From NCBI GenBank assembly GCA_012518455.1, contig JAAYSA010000030.1:1-39591 (forward strand): a stretch of 39,591 nucleotides of DNA, written 5' to 3'. The notes beneath the pieces were generated by a model. It saw only the letters and a program-made list of their open reading frames with translations. It did no database searches and had not been told where the DNA came from. This DNA is from Erysipelotrichaceae bacterium. GTDB taxonomy: Bacteria > Bacillota_I > Bacilli_A > RFN20 > CAG-826. The translations under genes were made by a program, and so were the position numbers. Positions 1 through 15,039 of this stretch are shown here, piece by piece. Numbering within the stretch: position 1 is the first letter of the stretch; each line of letters opens with the position of its first letter.

Positions 1-3137
<3,137 letters not shown>

Positions 3138-3166
3138 TTGTATAATCAAATAATGAGGTCTAAATT

Positions 3167-3463
3167 ATGGATAATATTACAAAAGAACAAATAAAAAAAA
3201 TAGCAAACAGCATGTATCTTTCTTTAACTGATCAAGAAATTGATGCTCTTTTTGTGGAATTCCCCTCTTTTTTGCATAAAATTGAACTTTTAAATGATGT
3301 TGATGGTATTGATGAATGTGATGAAATGGTTTTTCCCTTTGAAGGACAATTAGGGGATCTTCATGAAGACAAAGAAGGTGAACCTTTAACTAAAAAAGAA
3401 GTACTTGAACTTGCTTCAAAAACAAAAGCAGATCAAATTTCACTTCCAAAGGTGGTGAAATAA
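3167..3463 (+). CDS. gatC: Asp/Glu-tRNA amidotransferase subunit C
   Basis: Small GatC-like protein immediately upstream of gatA and gatB. Confidence 0.92.
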   Translation: MDNITKEQIKKIANSMYLSLTDQEIDALFVEFPSFLHKIELLNDVDGIDECDEMVFPFEGQLGDLHEDKEGEPLTKKEVLELASKTKADQISLPKVVK

Positions 3464-4896
3464 TGAAATACGAACAATTGACAATTATTGAACTCCATAA
3501 TCTATATGTCTCCAAAAAAACAACTCCATTAAAAGTAGTTGAATATCTTATAGAATTAATTAAAAATGACGAACATAATTTCATGGAAGCAAATATGTTT
3601 GAAGATGCTATAAAGTTTGCAAAGAATATAGGTGAAGTTGAAAAAGATAATTTATTATGGGGCGTTCCATTTTTAATTAAAGATAATATAGCAACAAAAG
3701 GTGTAATAACAAGTGCAAGTAGTAAGATTCTTTCTAATTATGTTTCACCTTTTGATGCAACGATGATAAAGAAGTTAAGAGTCCTAAAAGCAATTCCGTT
3801 AGGAAAAACGACAATGGATGAATTTGCAATGGGTGGGAAAGGCACAACCTCCCATAACGGATTTACATATAACCCCCTAGATAAGACTAAAACAAAAATA
3901 ATGGGAGGATCTAGTTCGGGAAGTGCTGCAGCTGTAACTGCTCCCGTTGTTCCATTTGCATTAGCAAGCGATACTGGTGATTCAATTAGAAAACCAGCAA
4001 GTTATGGAGGTATAGTTGGTTTTAAACCTTCATGGGGACGTATATCTAGATATGGTTTATTTTCTTTTGCTCCTTCAATGGATCATGCTGGTTATTTCAC
4101 CAGGTCTGTAATTGATGCGGCAGTGTTATTAGAAGCCCTAGCAGGTCATGATGAAAACGATCCGACAAGTTCAAAAAATAATGTTGAAGAATATACAAAA
4201 AACCTTACAAATTCCAATCCAAAATATCAAATTGCAGTTATAAAAGGAATAATTGATAATGTTTTAGATGAAAATTTGAAGACTTTATTTAATAAATCCA
4301 TCAAAGAGTTAAAAGCGTTAGGGCATGAGGTTGAAGTTGTTGATATGCCTTTAACCTTACTTAGAGCAATATTTCCAACTTATTTTGTTATAAGTTGTGC
4401 TGAAGCTTCAAGTAATACCGCTTGTTTTGATGGAGTTAACTTTGGTCTTCGTTTAAAAGGCGACACATATGAAGAAATTGTAGCGAGGACACGTAGTGAA
4501 TTATTTTCATTACAAATAAAGAAAAGAATTATTTTCGGTGCATATGCTTTAGCAAAAGAAAATAAAAATGAGGCTTATTTAAGAGCCCAGCGTTCTAGAA
4601 GAAAGATTGTTAAATATATAAATAATCTTTTTATAAAATATCATTTTATATATTTGCCAGCTGCACCATCAGTCGCACCAGCATTTAATGAACAAAATGA
4701 TGACGATAATTTTGCTATTGCAGATAATCATCTAGCAATAGCTAATTTTGGTGGTTATCCCTCTATTACTATTCCACTTGGTGAAATAATGGGTCTTCCC
4801 CTAGGAGTTAATTTTACTGGTAGGCCATTTGAGGAAAAAAGTTTATTTAATATTGCTTATCAACTAGAGCAAATAACAAAAAGGAAAGGAGTGTAG
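3463..4896 (+). CDS. gatA: Asp/Glu-tRNA amidotransferase subunit A (amidase signature)
   Basis: Amidase signature GGSSSGSAAAVTAPVVPFALASDTGDSIRKPASYGGIVGFKPSWGRISRYGL. Confidence 0.96.
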   Translation: MKYEQLTIIELHNLYVSKKTTPLKVVEYLIELIKNDEHNFMEANMFEDAIKFAKNIGEVEKDNLLWGVPFLIKDNIATKGVITSASSKILSNYVSPFDATMIKKLRVLKAIPLGKTTMDEFAMGGKGTTSHNGFTYNPLDKTKTKIMGGSSSGSAAAVTAPVVPFALASDTGDSIRKPASYGGIVGFKPSWGRISRYGLFSFAPSMDHAGYFTRSVIDAAVLLEALAGHDENDPTSSKNNVEEYTKNLTNSNPKYQIAVIKGIIDNVLDENLKTLFNKSIKELKALGHEVEVVDMPLTLLRAIFPTYFVISCAEASSNTACFDGVNFGLRLKGDTYEEIVARTRSELFSLQIKKRIIFGAYALAKENKNEAYLRAQRSRRKIVKYINNLFIKYHFIYLPAAPSVAPAFNEQNDDDNFAIADNHLAIANFGGYPSITIPLGEIMGLPLGVNFTGRPFEEKSLFNIAYQLEQITKRKGV

Positions 4897-4899
4897 TCT

Positions 4900-6330
4900 A
4901 TGAATTTTGAAGCAGTAATTGGATTAGAAATCCATGTTGAATTAAAAACTAAAACTAAAATGTTTTCTAGAGCACCAATAGATTTTAAAGCTGAACCAAA
5001 TACTTTAGTTACTCCAATCGACTTAGCACTTCCTGGGACATTACCACTTGTAAATAAAAAAGCAGTTATTTTTGCCATTCGCGTTTCTAATGCTCTTCAC
5101 ATGAAAATAGATCATTTAATTAGATTTGATCGAAAAAATTATTTCTATAGTGATTTACCTAAAGGTTATCAAATAACTCAAGATCGTTATCCGATTGGTA
5201 GTGAAGGATATATTGATTTAGAAGTCGAAGACAAAATTAAAAGAGTTAGAATTCAACGATTGCACTTAGAAGAAGATACTGCAAAACAACTTCATATTGG
5301 TAATGAAACACTAATTGATTATAATCGTGCAGGAATTCCGCTTATTGAAATTGTTACGTATCCTGATATACGTTCTGGCAAAGAAGCGTCTTCCTATATA
5401 GAAAAGATTCGCCAAATTGTTACGTTTAGTGATGTTAGTGATGGCAAAATGGAAGAAGGTTCATTACGATGTGATGTTAATATTTCGTTGCGACCATATG
5501 GCGCAACTACTTTTGGTGAGAAAGTAGAAATTAAAAACCTTAACTCAATAAGTAATGTTGAAAAAGCTATTAATCTTGAGATTAAAAGACAAGAAAAAAT
5601 TCTTTTAAAAGGTGAAAAAGTAATTGCGGAAACAAGAAGATATGATGATAGTATTAAAGATACTGTTTCAATGCGATCGAAAGATGAAACTATAGATTAT
5701 AAATATTTTCCAGAAACAAATATATTACCTATTAAACTTAGTGATGCTTTCGTAAATGAAGCAATTGCAACTTGCCCTGAATTAGCAGATAAAAAGAAAA
5801 AAAGATATATTGAAGAATATTCATTATCTGATTATGATGCAGACATTTTGCTTTTAGATAAATATAATGCTGCCTATTTTGATGAAGCGGTCAAATTTAC
5901 TTCTTTTTATAAGACCTTAAGTAACTGGGTTACAGTAGAAATTGCAACATATCTAAATAGTGAACAAATATGTATTAGTGATTTCCCAATTGAGCCAAAA
6001 CGCATTGCTCTTTTAGTTAATTTAATTGAAAGCGGTGATGTTAGCAACAAGCAAGCTAGAGATATTTTTACTATTATGTTAAATAGTACTGACGAACCAT
6101 TAAACATTGCAAAAACGCATAATTTAATGCAAATTAGTGATGAAAATTTAATTTTGGAAACCATCAGAATCGTTCTAAAAGAAAACAAAGGCGCCATTGA
6201 AGATTATCGCGCCGGTAAAGATAGAGCATTTGGTTTTTTAATTGGAAAGATTATGGGTAAATCCCGCGGGAAATTTAATCCTACTTTAACAAGCAAACTT
6301 CTTAAGCAAGAAATAGACAAAAACGAATAA
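4900..6330 (+). CDS. gatB: Asp/Glu-tRNA amidotransferase subunit B
   Basis: FEAVIGLEIHVELKTKTKMFSRAP start, KNYFYSDLPKGYQITQ, full length 476 aa. Confidence 0.97.
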   Translation: MNFEAVIGLEIHVELKTKTKMFSRAPIDFKAEPNTLVTPIDLALPGTLPLVNKKAVIFAIRVSNALHMKIDHLIRFDRKNYFYSDLPKGYQITQDRYPIGSEGYIDLEVEDKIKRVRIQRLHLEEDTAKQLHIGNETLIDYNRAGIPLIEIVTYPDIRSGKEASSYIEKIRQIVTFSDVSDGKMEEGSLRCDVNISLRPYGATTFGEKVEIKNLNSISNVEKAINLEIKRQEKILLKGEKVIAETRRYDDSIKDTVSMRSKDETIDYKYFPETNILPIKLSDAFVNEAIATCPELADKKKKRYIEEYSLSDYDADILLLDKYNAAYFDEAVKFTSFYKTLSNWVTVEIATYLNSEQICISDFPIEPKRIALLVNLIESGDVSNKQARDIFTIMLNSTDEPLNIAKTHNLMQISDENLILETIRIVLKENKGAIEDYRAGKDRAFGFLIGKIMGKSRGKFNPTLTSKLLKQEIDKNE

Positions 6331-6331
6331 C

Positions 6332-7723
6332 TTAAATATTATAACCTAAGTAATATAGTGCTGCTGATAGGTGTTTTTCTAGTGTAGATTCACTAATATA
6401 TTCTATGGTGTCATTAAGGGTATGATAGTATGTAGTGTCATAGTGACATATTGTAAATGAATTTATAGTATACATTGATAGCGCATAATGGTCTGAAACC
6501 TCTTGATTTGGTCCAAAAGAATAGGCTGAAATATCAAATTTTTCAAAAATTTGAGTTAGTCTATTTTTTGTTGCGTTCGTATACAAACCAAAAATTTCTA
6601 AATTACTAGCATTATCGGCAATAGATCCAATCATATCTAAATTTAAAACTAATTTTAAGTTTTGACTTAATGGTAATGCGGGGTCACTGGGGTAAAAGTT
6701 ACTTCCAAGTAGACCAGCCTCTTCGCTGTTATATGCTGCAAAAACGATGTTAATTTTTAATTCATCACGAACTTCTGATAAAATTTTAGCTAATTGAAGC
6801 ATGCCTGCAGTGCCACTTGCATTATCAAGAGCGCCCGGAAAATATTGATGATCTTTTTCTCCATATCGCCCAAGGTGATCTAAATGAGCTGAAATTACTA
6901 TATGTCCATCATTAACTGCTTTACCACCACGCAAAATACCAATGACATTATTCATTGTTCTTCCTGAGATATCGTAATTCCAATTGATGCGAATTTTCTT
7001 TTGTTCGTTCAAGTAATCCAATTCAATGTTTTCCATCATTCTAGTAGAAATATATATTTTGAAACCGTTTGTCATATCGGTATTGAAATAATTACCACTA
7101 CCATATTCCACAAATGGAAAATAATCATTTGATATAGGAATTAAATATTTGTAATTATCATAGAATGAAGGAATTGAGTTCCTTGGTGCAATTAATATTG
7201 TGTTTTCATCTGCTTCCTCTACATTAAAAGTGTAATTAAGATCATATTCAGCACTTTCTGGAACCTCAAAGGGAATTAACTTCCAATCAAAACTGTATTC
7301 ATATTCTGTTTTTTCTAATGTTGATTCATTGTAAGTATATAATGTTGGATACGACATTGGGATTTTCGTGCATTTTTGATAAAACGGTTGAAAATAAGTG
7401 TCGTCTTTATATGGCTCTAAACCAAGCATTTCAAAACGGTTAGCTACAAATTGAGTTGCCAATTCATTACCTTCAGTACCAGGATTGCGACCACCTAGCT
7501 CACTAGATGCTAAATATTCAATATCATTTTTAACTTCAGTAGCATTAATAGAATCAACTAAATTTAATCTAGGCTCATTAGTTGATTCACTTGTAGTATC
7601 ACTAATAGTTTCAGAGGTACCACTACTAGAATCAGAAATAGAGGAAGATGGGTTAACATGTTTGCTACATCCAGAAGTGATAAGAAGAAGTAATATAAGT
7701 AAGAATTTGTTTTGGGTTTTCAT
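6332..7723 (-). CDS. M28-family zinc aminopeptidase-like lipoprotein
   Basis: Lipobox LITSGC at N-terminus, Ser/Thr-rich linker, M28 metal-ligand motifs SAHLDHLG...GALDNASGTAG...YNSEEAGLLGS...LNLDMIG...CHYDTTYYHTLND. Confidence 0.88.
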   Translation of the reverse strand: MKTQNKFLLILLLLITSGCSKHVNPSSSISDSSSGTSETISDTTSESTNEPRLNLVDSINATEVKNDIEYLASSELGGRNPGTEGNELATQFVANRFEMLGLEPYKDDTYFQPFYQKCTKIPMSYPTLYTYNESTLEKTEYEYSFDWKLIPFEVPESAEYDLNYTFNVEEADENTILIAPRNSIPSFYDNYKYLIPISNDYFPFVEYGSGNYFNTDMTNGFKIYISTRMMENIELDYLNEQKKIRINWNYDISGRTMNNVIGILRGGKAVNDGHIVISAHLDHLGRYGEKDHQYFPGALDNASGTAGMLQLAKILSEVRDELKINIVFAAYNSEEAGLLGSNFYPSDPALPLSQNLKLVLNLDMIGSIADNASNLEIFGLYTNATKNRLTQIFEKFDISAYSFGPNQEVSDHYALSMYTINSFTICHYDTTYYHTLNDTIEYISESTLEKHLSAALYYLGYNI

Positions 7724-7770
7724 ATAGTTAATCTCTTTTCTCTATATATAATATTACAAAAGAAGAAAAT

Positions 7771-7800
7771 TATATAGTAAAAGCAACGCTTTACTATATA
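7771..7800. repeat. Inverted repeat in the divergent M28/queT intergenic region
   Basis: TATATAGTAAAAGC-AAC-GCTTTACTATATA; 13-bp arms with one bulged A. Confidence 0.7.
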
Positions 7801-7861
7801 CTTAACTTTGATTTATCTTTATCTTATATTAAAATATGAATACATAATTTGAATTAAAGGA

Positions 7862-9503
<1,642 letters not shown>

Positions 9504-9504
<1 letters not shown>

Positions 9505-10532
9505 TGGATATTGAAGTTTTTAATTATAATCTTCCTATGGAGCTAATTGCACAGTATCCTTCAAAAAAACGAGATCATTCACGTATGCTTGTTTTAAACA
9601 AAACAAAAAACACGATTGAGGATCATTATTTCTATAATATTCTTGATTTCCTTCGTCCTGGTGATGTTTTAGTAAGAAATAATTCGCGTGTTATTCCTGC
9701 TAGACTTTTTGGATTAAAAGAAGGAACTGGAGCAAAAGTAGAAGTACTCCTTTTACATTTGGTTGATAAAGACACATACGAATGTTTAGTAGGCAACGCT
9801 AAAGTTATAAAAAAAGGAACTGTAGTTAATTTTTCATCTGAACTTAAAGCTACATGTGTTGAAGTAAAGGATGAAGGTCTTAGGCATTTAAAGTTTTCAT
9901 ATGAAGGTATTTTTATAGAAGTTTTAGAAAGAGTTGGATTAACTCCCCTTCCCCCATACATCAAAGATGATAAAGATAAATATTCTCACTATCAAACTGT
10001 ATATGCAAAAGTAAATGGCAGTGCTGCAGCACCAACAGCAGGCTTCCATTTTACTAACGAGTTAATAGAGAAAATTAAAGAAAAGAAGGTTGAAATACTT
10101 GATATAACGCTTCATGTTGGATTAGGTACTTTTAGACCAGTTTCAGTAAAGAAAACGGAAGATCATATTATGCATGAAGAGTATTATATGATTGATGAAA
10201 TAACAGCAAACAAACTTAATGAAGCTAAGAAGAAAAACCGTCGAATTATTGCTGTTGGAACTACTACTGTTCGTGTATTAGAATCTAGTTTTGCAAAATT
10301 CGGCCGCTTTTTGCAGGAAAATAGTTCAACAAAACTTTTTATTACACCAGGATATAAGTTTAAAGCCATTGATGCACTAATTACTAATTTTCATCTGCCT
10401 AAATCGACATTATTGATGCTCGTTAGTGCTTTTAGTGGACTTGATTTTACAATGGAGGCATATAAGCACGCAATTGAAGAGAAATACCGTTTCTTTTCTT
10501 TTGGTGATGCGATGTTTATTTATGAAGATTAA
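9504..10532 (+). CDS. queA: S-adenosylmethionine:tRNA ribosyltransferase-isomerase
   Basis: DYNLP-like start (FNYNLPMELIAQYPSKKRDHSRML), AAPTAGFHFT, HVGLGTFRPV, TNFHLPKSTLLMLVSAF. Confidence 0.97.
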
Positions 10533-11145
10533 TTATGATTTAGTTGCACAAAAAGAAATGGAACGTTTAAAACAAGAAGGAAAACGCCCTACTTTAGCTT
10601 TACATGTTTGTTGTGCTCCATGCTCTTCATATAGTTTGCTTATGTTAACAAATACTTTTGATGTAACTGTTATTTATACAAATAGCAATATATATCCGCA
10701 AGATGAATTTAATAAAAGAGCAAAAGAAGCAGAAAGGTTTATTGAATTATTTAACAAAGAACATAATCAAAATGTAAATTTTATTCTTGCGCCCTATGAA
10801 CATGATGCATTTATGGAAGAACTTAAGCCATATAAGGATGAAATAGAAGGCGGAGCTCGTTGCGTGCTTTGCTATAAAAAAAGATTAATAGAGGCATTTG
10901 AATTTGCTAAAGTTCATAACATAGAATATGTAACTACTACACTAACGATTTCTCCTCATAAAAACAGTGAAATAATTAATAAAATAGGTGAAACATTAGA
11001 AAAACAATACTATCCCATTCGTTATTTTTATTCTGACTTTAAGAAACGAAACGGTAATCTTATCGCAAAAAGATTTAAAGAAAAGTATAATCTCTATCAA
11101 CAAAACTACTGTGGTTGTGAGTATTCAATAAGAGACGAAAAGTAA
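10522..11145 (+). CDS. queH: Epoxyqueuosine reductase QueH (DUF208)
   Basis: CCAPCSSYSLLML, YTNSNIYPQDEF, GGARCVLCYKKRL, YCGCEYSIR. The ATG at 10522 fits the protein start better than the listed 10426, which lies inside queA. Confidence 0.93.
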   Translation: MKINYDLVAQKEMERLKQEGKRPTLALHVCCAPCSSYSLLMLTNTFDVTVIYTNSNIYPQDEFNKRAKEAERFIELFNKEHNQNVNFILAPYEHDAFMEELKPYKDEIEGGARCVLCYKKRLIEAFEFAKVHNIEYVTTTLTISPHKNSEIINKIGETLEKQYYPIRYFYSDFKKRNGNLIAKRFKEKYNLYQQNYCGCEYSIRDEK

Positions 11146-11295
11146 TCATTTTTCACGATTTTGTGACAAAAAATTATGCCAAGCAGCCATTTTTTTGTTT
11201 ATTAAATAAGGAAGTTTTTGCCAATATTTTTAATGAAAAAAAACGATGTTAAAAAGGGAACCTATTAATAAATATTAATTTATGTAAATATTTGC

Positions 11296-11325
11296 TTGAC
11301 ATTACACACGCGAAAGGGGTATTCT
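11296..11325 (+). promoter_or_regulatory. Putative sigmaA promoter for the ribosomal superoperon
   Basis: TTGACA (11296-11301), 18-nt spacer, TATTCT (11320-11325), followed by a structured leader. Confidence 0.65.
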
Positions 11326-11334
11326 ATTCAAGGT

Positions 11335-11412
11335 TGTCGCCTGTGATGAAATGCGAGGTTACCGATACACCTACAACCGTTGTCATGAAGTGTCACGGAG
11401 AATTCGCATCGA
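11335..11412 (+). promoter_or_regulatory. Structured 5' leader upstream of rpsJ, candidate S10-operon (L4-type) regulatory leader
   Basis: Nested pairing: ATGCGA (11351-11356) with TCGCAT (11404-11409); internal CCG..ACAC with GTGT..CGG; apical ACAA/TTGT. Confidence 0.55.
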
Positions 11413-11451
11413 GCAGGAAATAACTAAAGTAGAAACAAAGGAGGAAAATTC

Positions 11452-11757
11452 ATGGCAAAAAAAATCAGGGTACGCTTACAATCCTATGATCACGCTCTGC
11501 TTGATGATGCAGTTAGCAAGATTGTAAAAAGCACAATTGAAAGTGGTGCCAAAGTAATTGGCCCAATTCCGCTACCAACGGAAAAACAAGTGTACACCGT
11601 CTTAAGAGCAGTTCATAAGGACAAAGACGCTCGTGAACAATTCGAAATTCGGACACATAAAAGACTTATCGATATCGAAAATCCAACCAAGAAGACTGTC
11701 GAAGTTCTTCGCAAATTCGAACTTCCAGCAGGTGTGGACATCGATATCAAATTATAG
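11452..11757 (+). CDS. rpsJ: 30S ribosomal protein S10
   Basis: [23 protein letters not shown]...[29 protein letters not shown]. Confidence 0.98.
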   Translation: MAKKIRVRLQSYDHALLDDAVSKIVKSTIESGAKVIGPIPLPTEKQVYTVLRAVHKDKDAREQFEIRTHKRLIDIENPTKKTVEVLRKFELPAGVDIDIKL

Positions 11758-11766
11758 GAGGGACTT

Positions 11767-12447
11767 ATGAAAGCAGTAATTGGACGCAAAATGGGTATGA
11801 CCCAAGTATTCGCCGAAGATGGCACTCAATATGCTGTCACTGTCGTTGAAGTCTTACCTAATGTAGTCACCCAAATTAAAACTGAGGAAACTGATGGATA
11901 TAACGCAATCCAAGTTGGCTACCAAGATAAAAAAGTTAGCCCACATAACCTCACCAAACCACTTAAAGGACATTTTGAAAAAGCAAAAGTTAGTCCAAAA
12001 CAAGTGATTAAAGAATTACCTTACGAAAATGTTGCTGACTTTACACTCGGCCAAGAAATCACAATTGACATCTTCGAAGATGGCGATGTAGTAGATGTAA
12101 TAGGCGTAAGTAAAGGCAAAGGATTCACCGGTGCAGTTAAGCGCTGGAATCAAGCACTTGGCCCAGCCGCTCACGGCTCAGGTTATCACCGCGGTCAAGG
12201 TTCAATGGCAAGAGGAGGTATTATCCCTCGCATCTTACCAGGCAAAAGAATGGCAGGACATCATGGCGATAAACAAGCAACTGTCCAAAACCTACAAATC
12301 GTAAAGGTTATCAAGGAAAAGAATGCTCTTCTTATTAAAGGAGCAATTCCAGGACCTAAATACTCAATCATCACCGTACGCTCTGCGATTAAGCAACAAC
12401 TAAAAAAACGTGAAGTTAAACCATTACTTAATCGCACTGCCGAATAA
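11767..12447 (+). CDS. rplC: 50S ribosomal protein L3
   Basis: GRKMGMTQVFAEDGTQYAVTVVEV; GKGFTGAVKRW...GSGYHRGQGSM. Confidence 0.98.
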   Translation: MKAVIGRKMGMTQVFAEDGTQYAVTVVEVLPNVVTQIKTEETDGYNAIQVGYQDKKVSPHNLTKPLKGHFEKAKVSPKQVIKELPYENVADFTLGQEITIDIFEDGDVVDVIGVSKGKGFTGAVKRWNQALGPAAHGSGYHRGQGSMARGGIIPRILPGKRMAGHHGDKQATVQNLQIVKVIKEKNALLIKGAIPGPKYSIITVRSAIKQQLKKREVKPLLNRTAE

Positions 12448-12470
12448 TTAACAAAAGGAGGTAAGTGAAT

Positions 12471-13115
12471 ATGAGTGAAACAAAACCCAAAACAATCACC
12501 TATCCTGTTGTTAATCAAGAAGGTGATAAAGTCTCTACAATTCGTCTAAATAGCGAAGTCTTCGGGGTAGAAGTACACGAAGATGCTATGCACCGCGCAG
12601 TGAATGTATATTTAGCAAATCGTAGACAAGCAACAGCAAAAACAAAAACACGAAGCGAAGTCCGTGGCGGTGGTAAAAAACCATGGCGTCAAAAAGGAAC
12701 AGGCCGTGCAAGAGCAGGTAGTAGAAGAAGCCCAATCTGGGTCGGCGGTGGAACTATCTTTGGTCCGACCGGCAACCAAAACTACCGTCTTAATATGAAT
12801 AAGAAGGAACATACACTAGCTCTAAAAAGTGCCCTCTCGCTTATCGTAAAAGAAAAACGACTTATCGTAGTTGATGAAGAAATGGAAATCGAACCAAAAA
12901 CACGCCTCGCGGTTCAATTACTTAAAAACCTTGGGGCAGTAGGCAAAGTTATGATCGTTGTTGAAGACAATGTAAATCTATTACGTGCTGTTGGTAATCT
13001 CCAAAATGTTATCGCAGTAGAAGTTCATGACGTTTCTGTTTATGATCTACTAAATACTGACTTCATCATCTTCGAAAAAGCAACTCTAAAAGCATTTGAA
13101 GGAGGTCTAGTCTAA
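12471..13115 (+). CDS. rplD: 50S ribosomal protein L4
   Basis: KTRSEVRGGGKKPWRQKGTGRARAGSRRSPIWVGGGTIFGP. ATG 12471 has a well-spaced AAAGGAGG, preferred over GTG 12465. Confidence 0.97.
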   Translation: MSETKPKTITYPVVNQEGDKVSTIRLNSEVFGVEVHEDAMHRAVNVYLANRRQATAKTKTRSEVRGGGKKPWRQKGTGRARAGSRRSPIWVGGGTIFGPTGNQNYRLNMNKKEHTLALKSALSLIVKEKRLIVVDEEMEIEPKTRLAVQLLKNLGAVGKVMIVVEDNVNLLRAVGNLQNVIAVEVHDVSVYDLLNTDFIIFEKATLKAFEGGLV

Positions 13116-13456
13116 TGGCAAGAAAGAAAAGAACTGCAAGAACAAGAGAAAAAAGCCGTGTCGCGACTGTTGAACAATTTGATTTAATTATTCGCCCAGT
13201 CATTACTGAAAAAACAATGCTCTTAATGCAAGATTTAAATAAAGTCACGGTTGAAGTCCCACGCTCTGCAAATAAAACTGCAATTAAAGACGCCTTCGAA
13301 GCTGTCTTTGGAGTCGAAGTTGTCGATGTAAGAACTTCAATAGTTAATTCAAAACCAAAAAGACGCGGTGGTCGCTATGACGGCCGCACAAATATCGTGA
13401 AGAAAGCAATTGTTACCGTAAAAGACGGCGAAGCAATTGATTTATTCAAAGAATAA
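13115..13456 (+). CDS. rplW: 50S ribosomal protein L23 with short basic N-terminal extension
   Basis: DLIIRPVITEKTMLLMQDLNKVTVEV...NSKPKRRGGRYDGRTNIVKKAIV. Confidence 0.96.
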   Translation: MARKKRTARTREKSRVATVEQFDLIIRPVITEKTMLLMQDLNKVTVEVPRSANKTAIKDAFEAVFGVEVVDVRTSIVNSKPKRRGGRYDGRTNIVKKAIVTVKDGEAIDLFKE

Positions 13457-13474
13457 GGGAAGGAGATATAGATT

Positions 13475-14317
13475 ATGGCAATTAGAACATATAAACCAAC
13501 TACACCATCCCGCCGAAATATGACCAATGTTAAGTTTGATAAGCTTAGCAATAAAAAGCCTGAAAGAAACCTACTTGTTTCATTAAAGAAATCAGGCGGG
13601 CGCAATAATCAAGGCAAAATTACAACTCGTCACATCGGTGGCGGACACAAAAGACAATATCGCTTAGTAGACTTCAAAAGAAACAAAGACGATATCGTTG
13701 GAAAAGTAAGTGCTCTTGAATACGATCCAAATCGTAACGCAAATATCGCCCTTATTACTTATGTAGATGGCGAAAAGCGCTACATCTTAGCACCACAAAA
13801 ACTAAACGTTGGTGATCAAGTAATCTCAGGGGAAAATGTTGACATTAAAGTTGGTAACGCACTTCCTCTAGATAACATTCCTGTAGGTACCTTAATTCAT
13901 AATATTGAACTAAGACCTGGTAAAGGTGGCCAAATGTGCCGTGCAGCAGGAACAAGCGCTCAACTTCTAGCAAAAGAAGGAAAATATGTAACTCTTCGTC
14001 TTCAAAGCGGTGAAGTTCGTAAAGTCCTAGGAACTTGTAGAGCTACAATCGGCGAAGTAGGAAACGAAGACTACAATCTCATCAACTTAGGTAAAGCCGG
14101 AAAATCACGCTGGTTAGGCAAACGTCCAACCGTTCGAGGCTCGGTTATGAACCCAGTTGATCACCCACACGGTGGGGGTGAAGGTAAATCACCAATTGGA
14201 CATGATGCACCAAGAACACCATGGGGAAAACGCGCTCTTGGCGTAAAAACAAGAAACAAAAACAAACAATCGACGAAATTAATCGTTCGTCGGAGAAAAA
14301 ATAAGACAAGGAGGTAA
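13475..14317 (+). CDS. rplB: 50S ribosomal protein L2
   Basis: [15 protein letters not shown]...[17 protein letters not shown]...[19 protein letters not shown]. Confidence 0.98.
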   Translation: MAIRTYKPTTPSRRNMTNVKFDKLSNKKPERNLLVSLKKSGGRNNQGKITTRHIGGGHKRQYRLVDFKRNKDDIVGKVSALEYDPNRNANIALITYVDGEKRYILAPQKLNVGDQVISGENVDIKVGNALPLDNIPVGTLIHNIELRPGKGGQMCRAAGTSAQLLAKEGKYVTLRLQSGEVRKVLGTCRATIGEVGNEDYNLINLGKAGKSRWLGKRPTVRGSVMNPVDHPHGGGEGKSPIGHDAPRTPWGKRALGVKTRNKNKQSTKLIVRRRKNKTRR

Positions 14318-14323
14318 CAAATT

Positions 14324-14620
14324 ATGGCACGTAGTATTAAAAAGGGTCCGTTTGCAGACGAACACTTACTTAAGAAAGTTGATGCTCTTAACAAAGCAAA
14401 TAAAAAAGAGATCATTAAGACATGGTCTCGTCGTTCCACAATTTTCCCCTCTTTTGTTGGACATACCTTCGCAGTCTATAACGGTAAAGAACATATTACT
14501 GTCTATGTAACCGAAGATATGGTCGGACACAAGTTAGGTGAATTTAGTCCGACACGATTATATAAAGGACATGCTGGCCACACTGCAGCAGATAAAGCTG
14601 CAAAGGCTAAGAAAGGATAA
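14324..14620 (+). CDS. rpsS: 30S ribosomal protein S19
   Basis: [18 protein letters not shown]...[42 protein letters not shown]. Confidence 0.98.
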   Translation: MARSIKKGPFADEHLLKKVDALNKANKKEIIKTWSRRSTIFPSFVGHTFAVYNGKEHITVYVTEDMVGHKLGEFSPTRLYKGHAGHTAADKAAKAKKG

Positions 14621-14625
14621 GGACT

Positions 14626-15033
14626 ATGGCAAGAATTAGTAAGAAAAAAACTGCTACTCCAAAAGAAGAAGTAGTTAAAAAAGAAAAACCAAAAGTTACT
14701 GAAGCTCGGGCCATCAGTCGTACCGTCCGTGTTACTCCAAGAAAAGCTCGTCTAGTTGCAAACCTAGTTCGAGGCAAAGATGTAAAAGACGCAGTCGGTA
14801 TCCTCTATAACGTAAATAAAGCTGCTAGCACCCCAATAAGAAAAACAATTCAAAGTGCAGCAGCCAATGCCGTTAATAACCATGAGCTAAACGAAGATAC
14901 TCTCTACATTAGCGACATTCAAATTAATGATTCAATCAAAATGAAACGCTATCGCCCCCGTGCAAAAGGTATGGCAGGTGGCATCATCAAACGGACGAGC
15001 ACCATCGTCGTGAAAGTAAAAGAAAGGGAATAG
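14626..15033 (+). CDS. rplV: 50S ribosomal protein L22 with N-terminal extension
   Basis: ARAISRTVRVTPRKARLVANLVRGK...RYRPRAKGMAGGIIKRTSTIVVKVKE. Confidence 0.97.
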   Translation: MARISKKKTATPKEEVVKKEKPKVTEARAISRTVRVTPRKARLVANLVRGKDVKDAVGILYNVNKAASTPIRKTIQSAAANAVNNHELNEDTLYISDIQINDSIKMKRYRPRAKGMAGGIIKRTSTIVVKVKERE

Positions 15034-15039
15034 TAAGAT

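Noticed and set aside
3463-4896. GatA active-site change DTGDSIR instead of DTGGSIR
   Set aside because: The Gly to Asp position is adjacent to, not at, the catalytic serine, and I recall similar variants in related low-GC lineages, so this is probably natural variation.
11150-11180. Terminator after queH (TTTTTCAC-GATTTT-GTGACAAAAA)
   Set aside because: The stem is short with a bulge and lacks a G/C-rich core; too weak to list as a feature.
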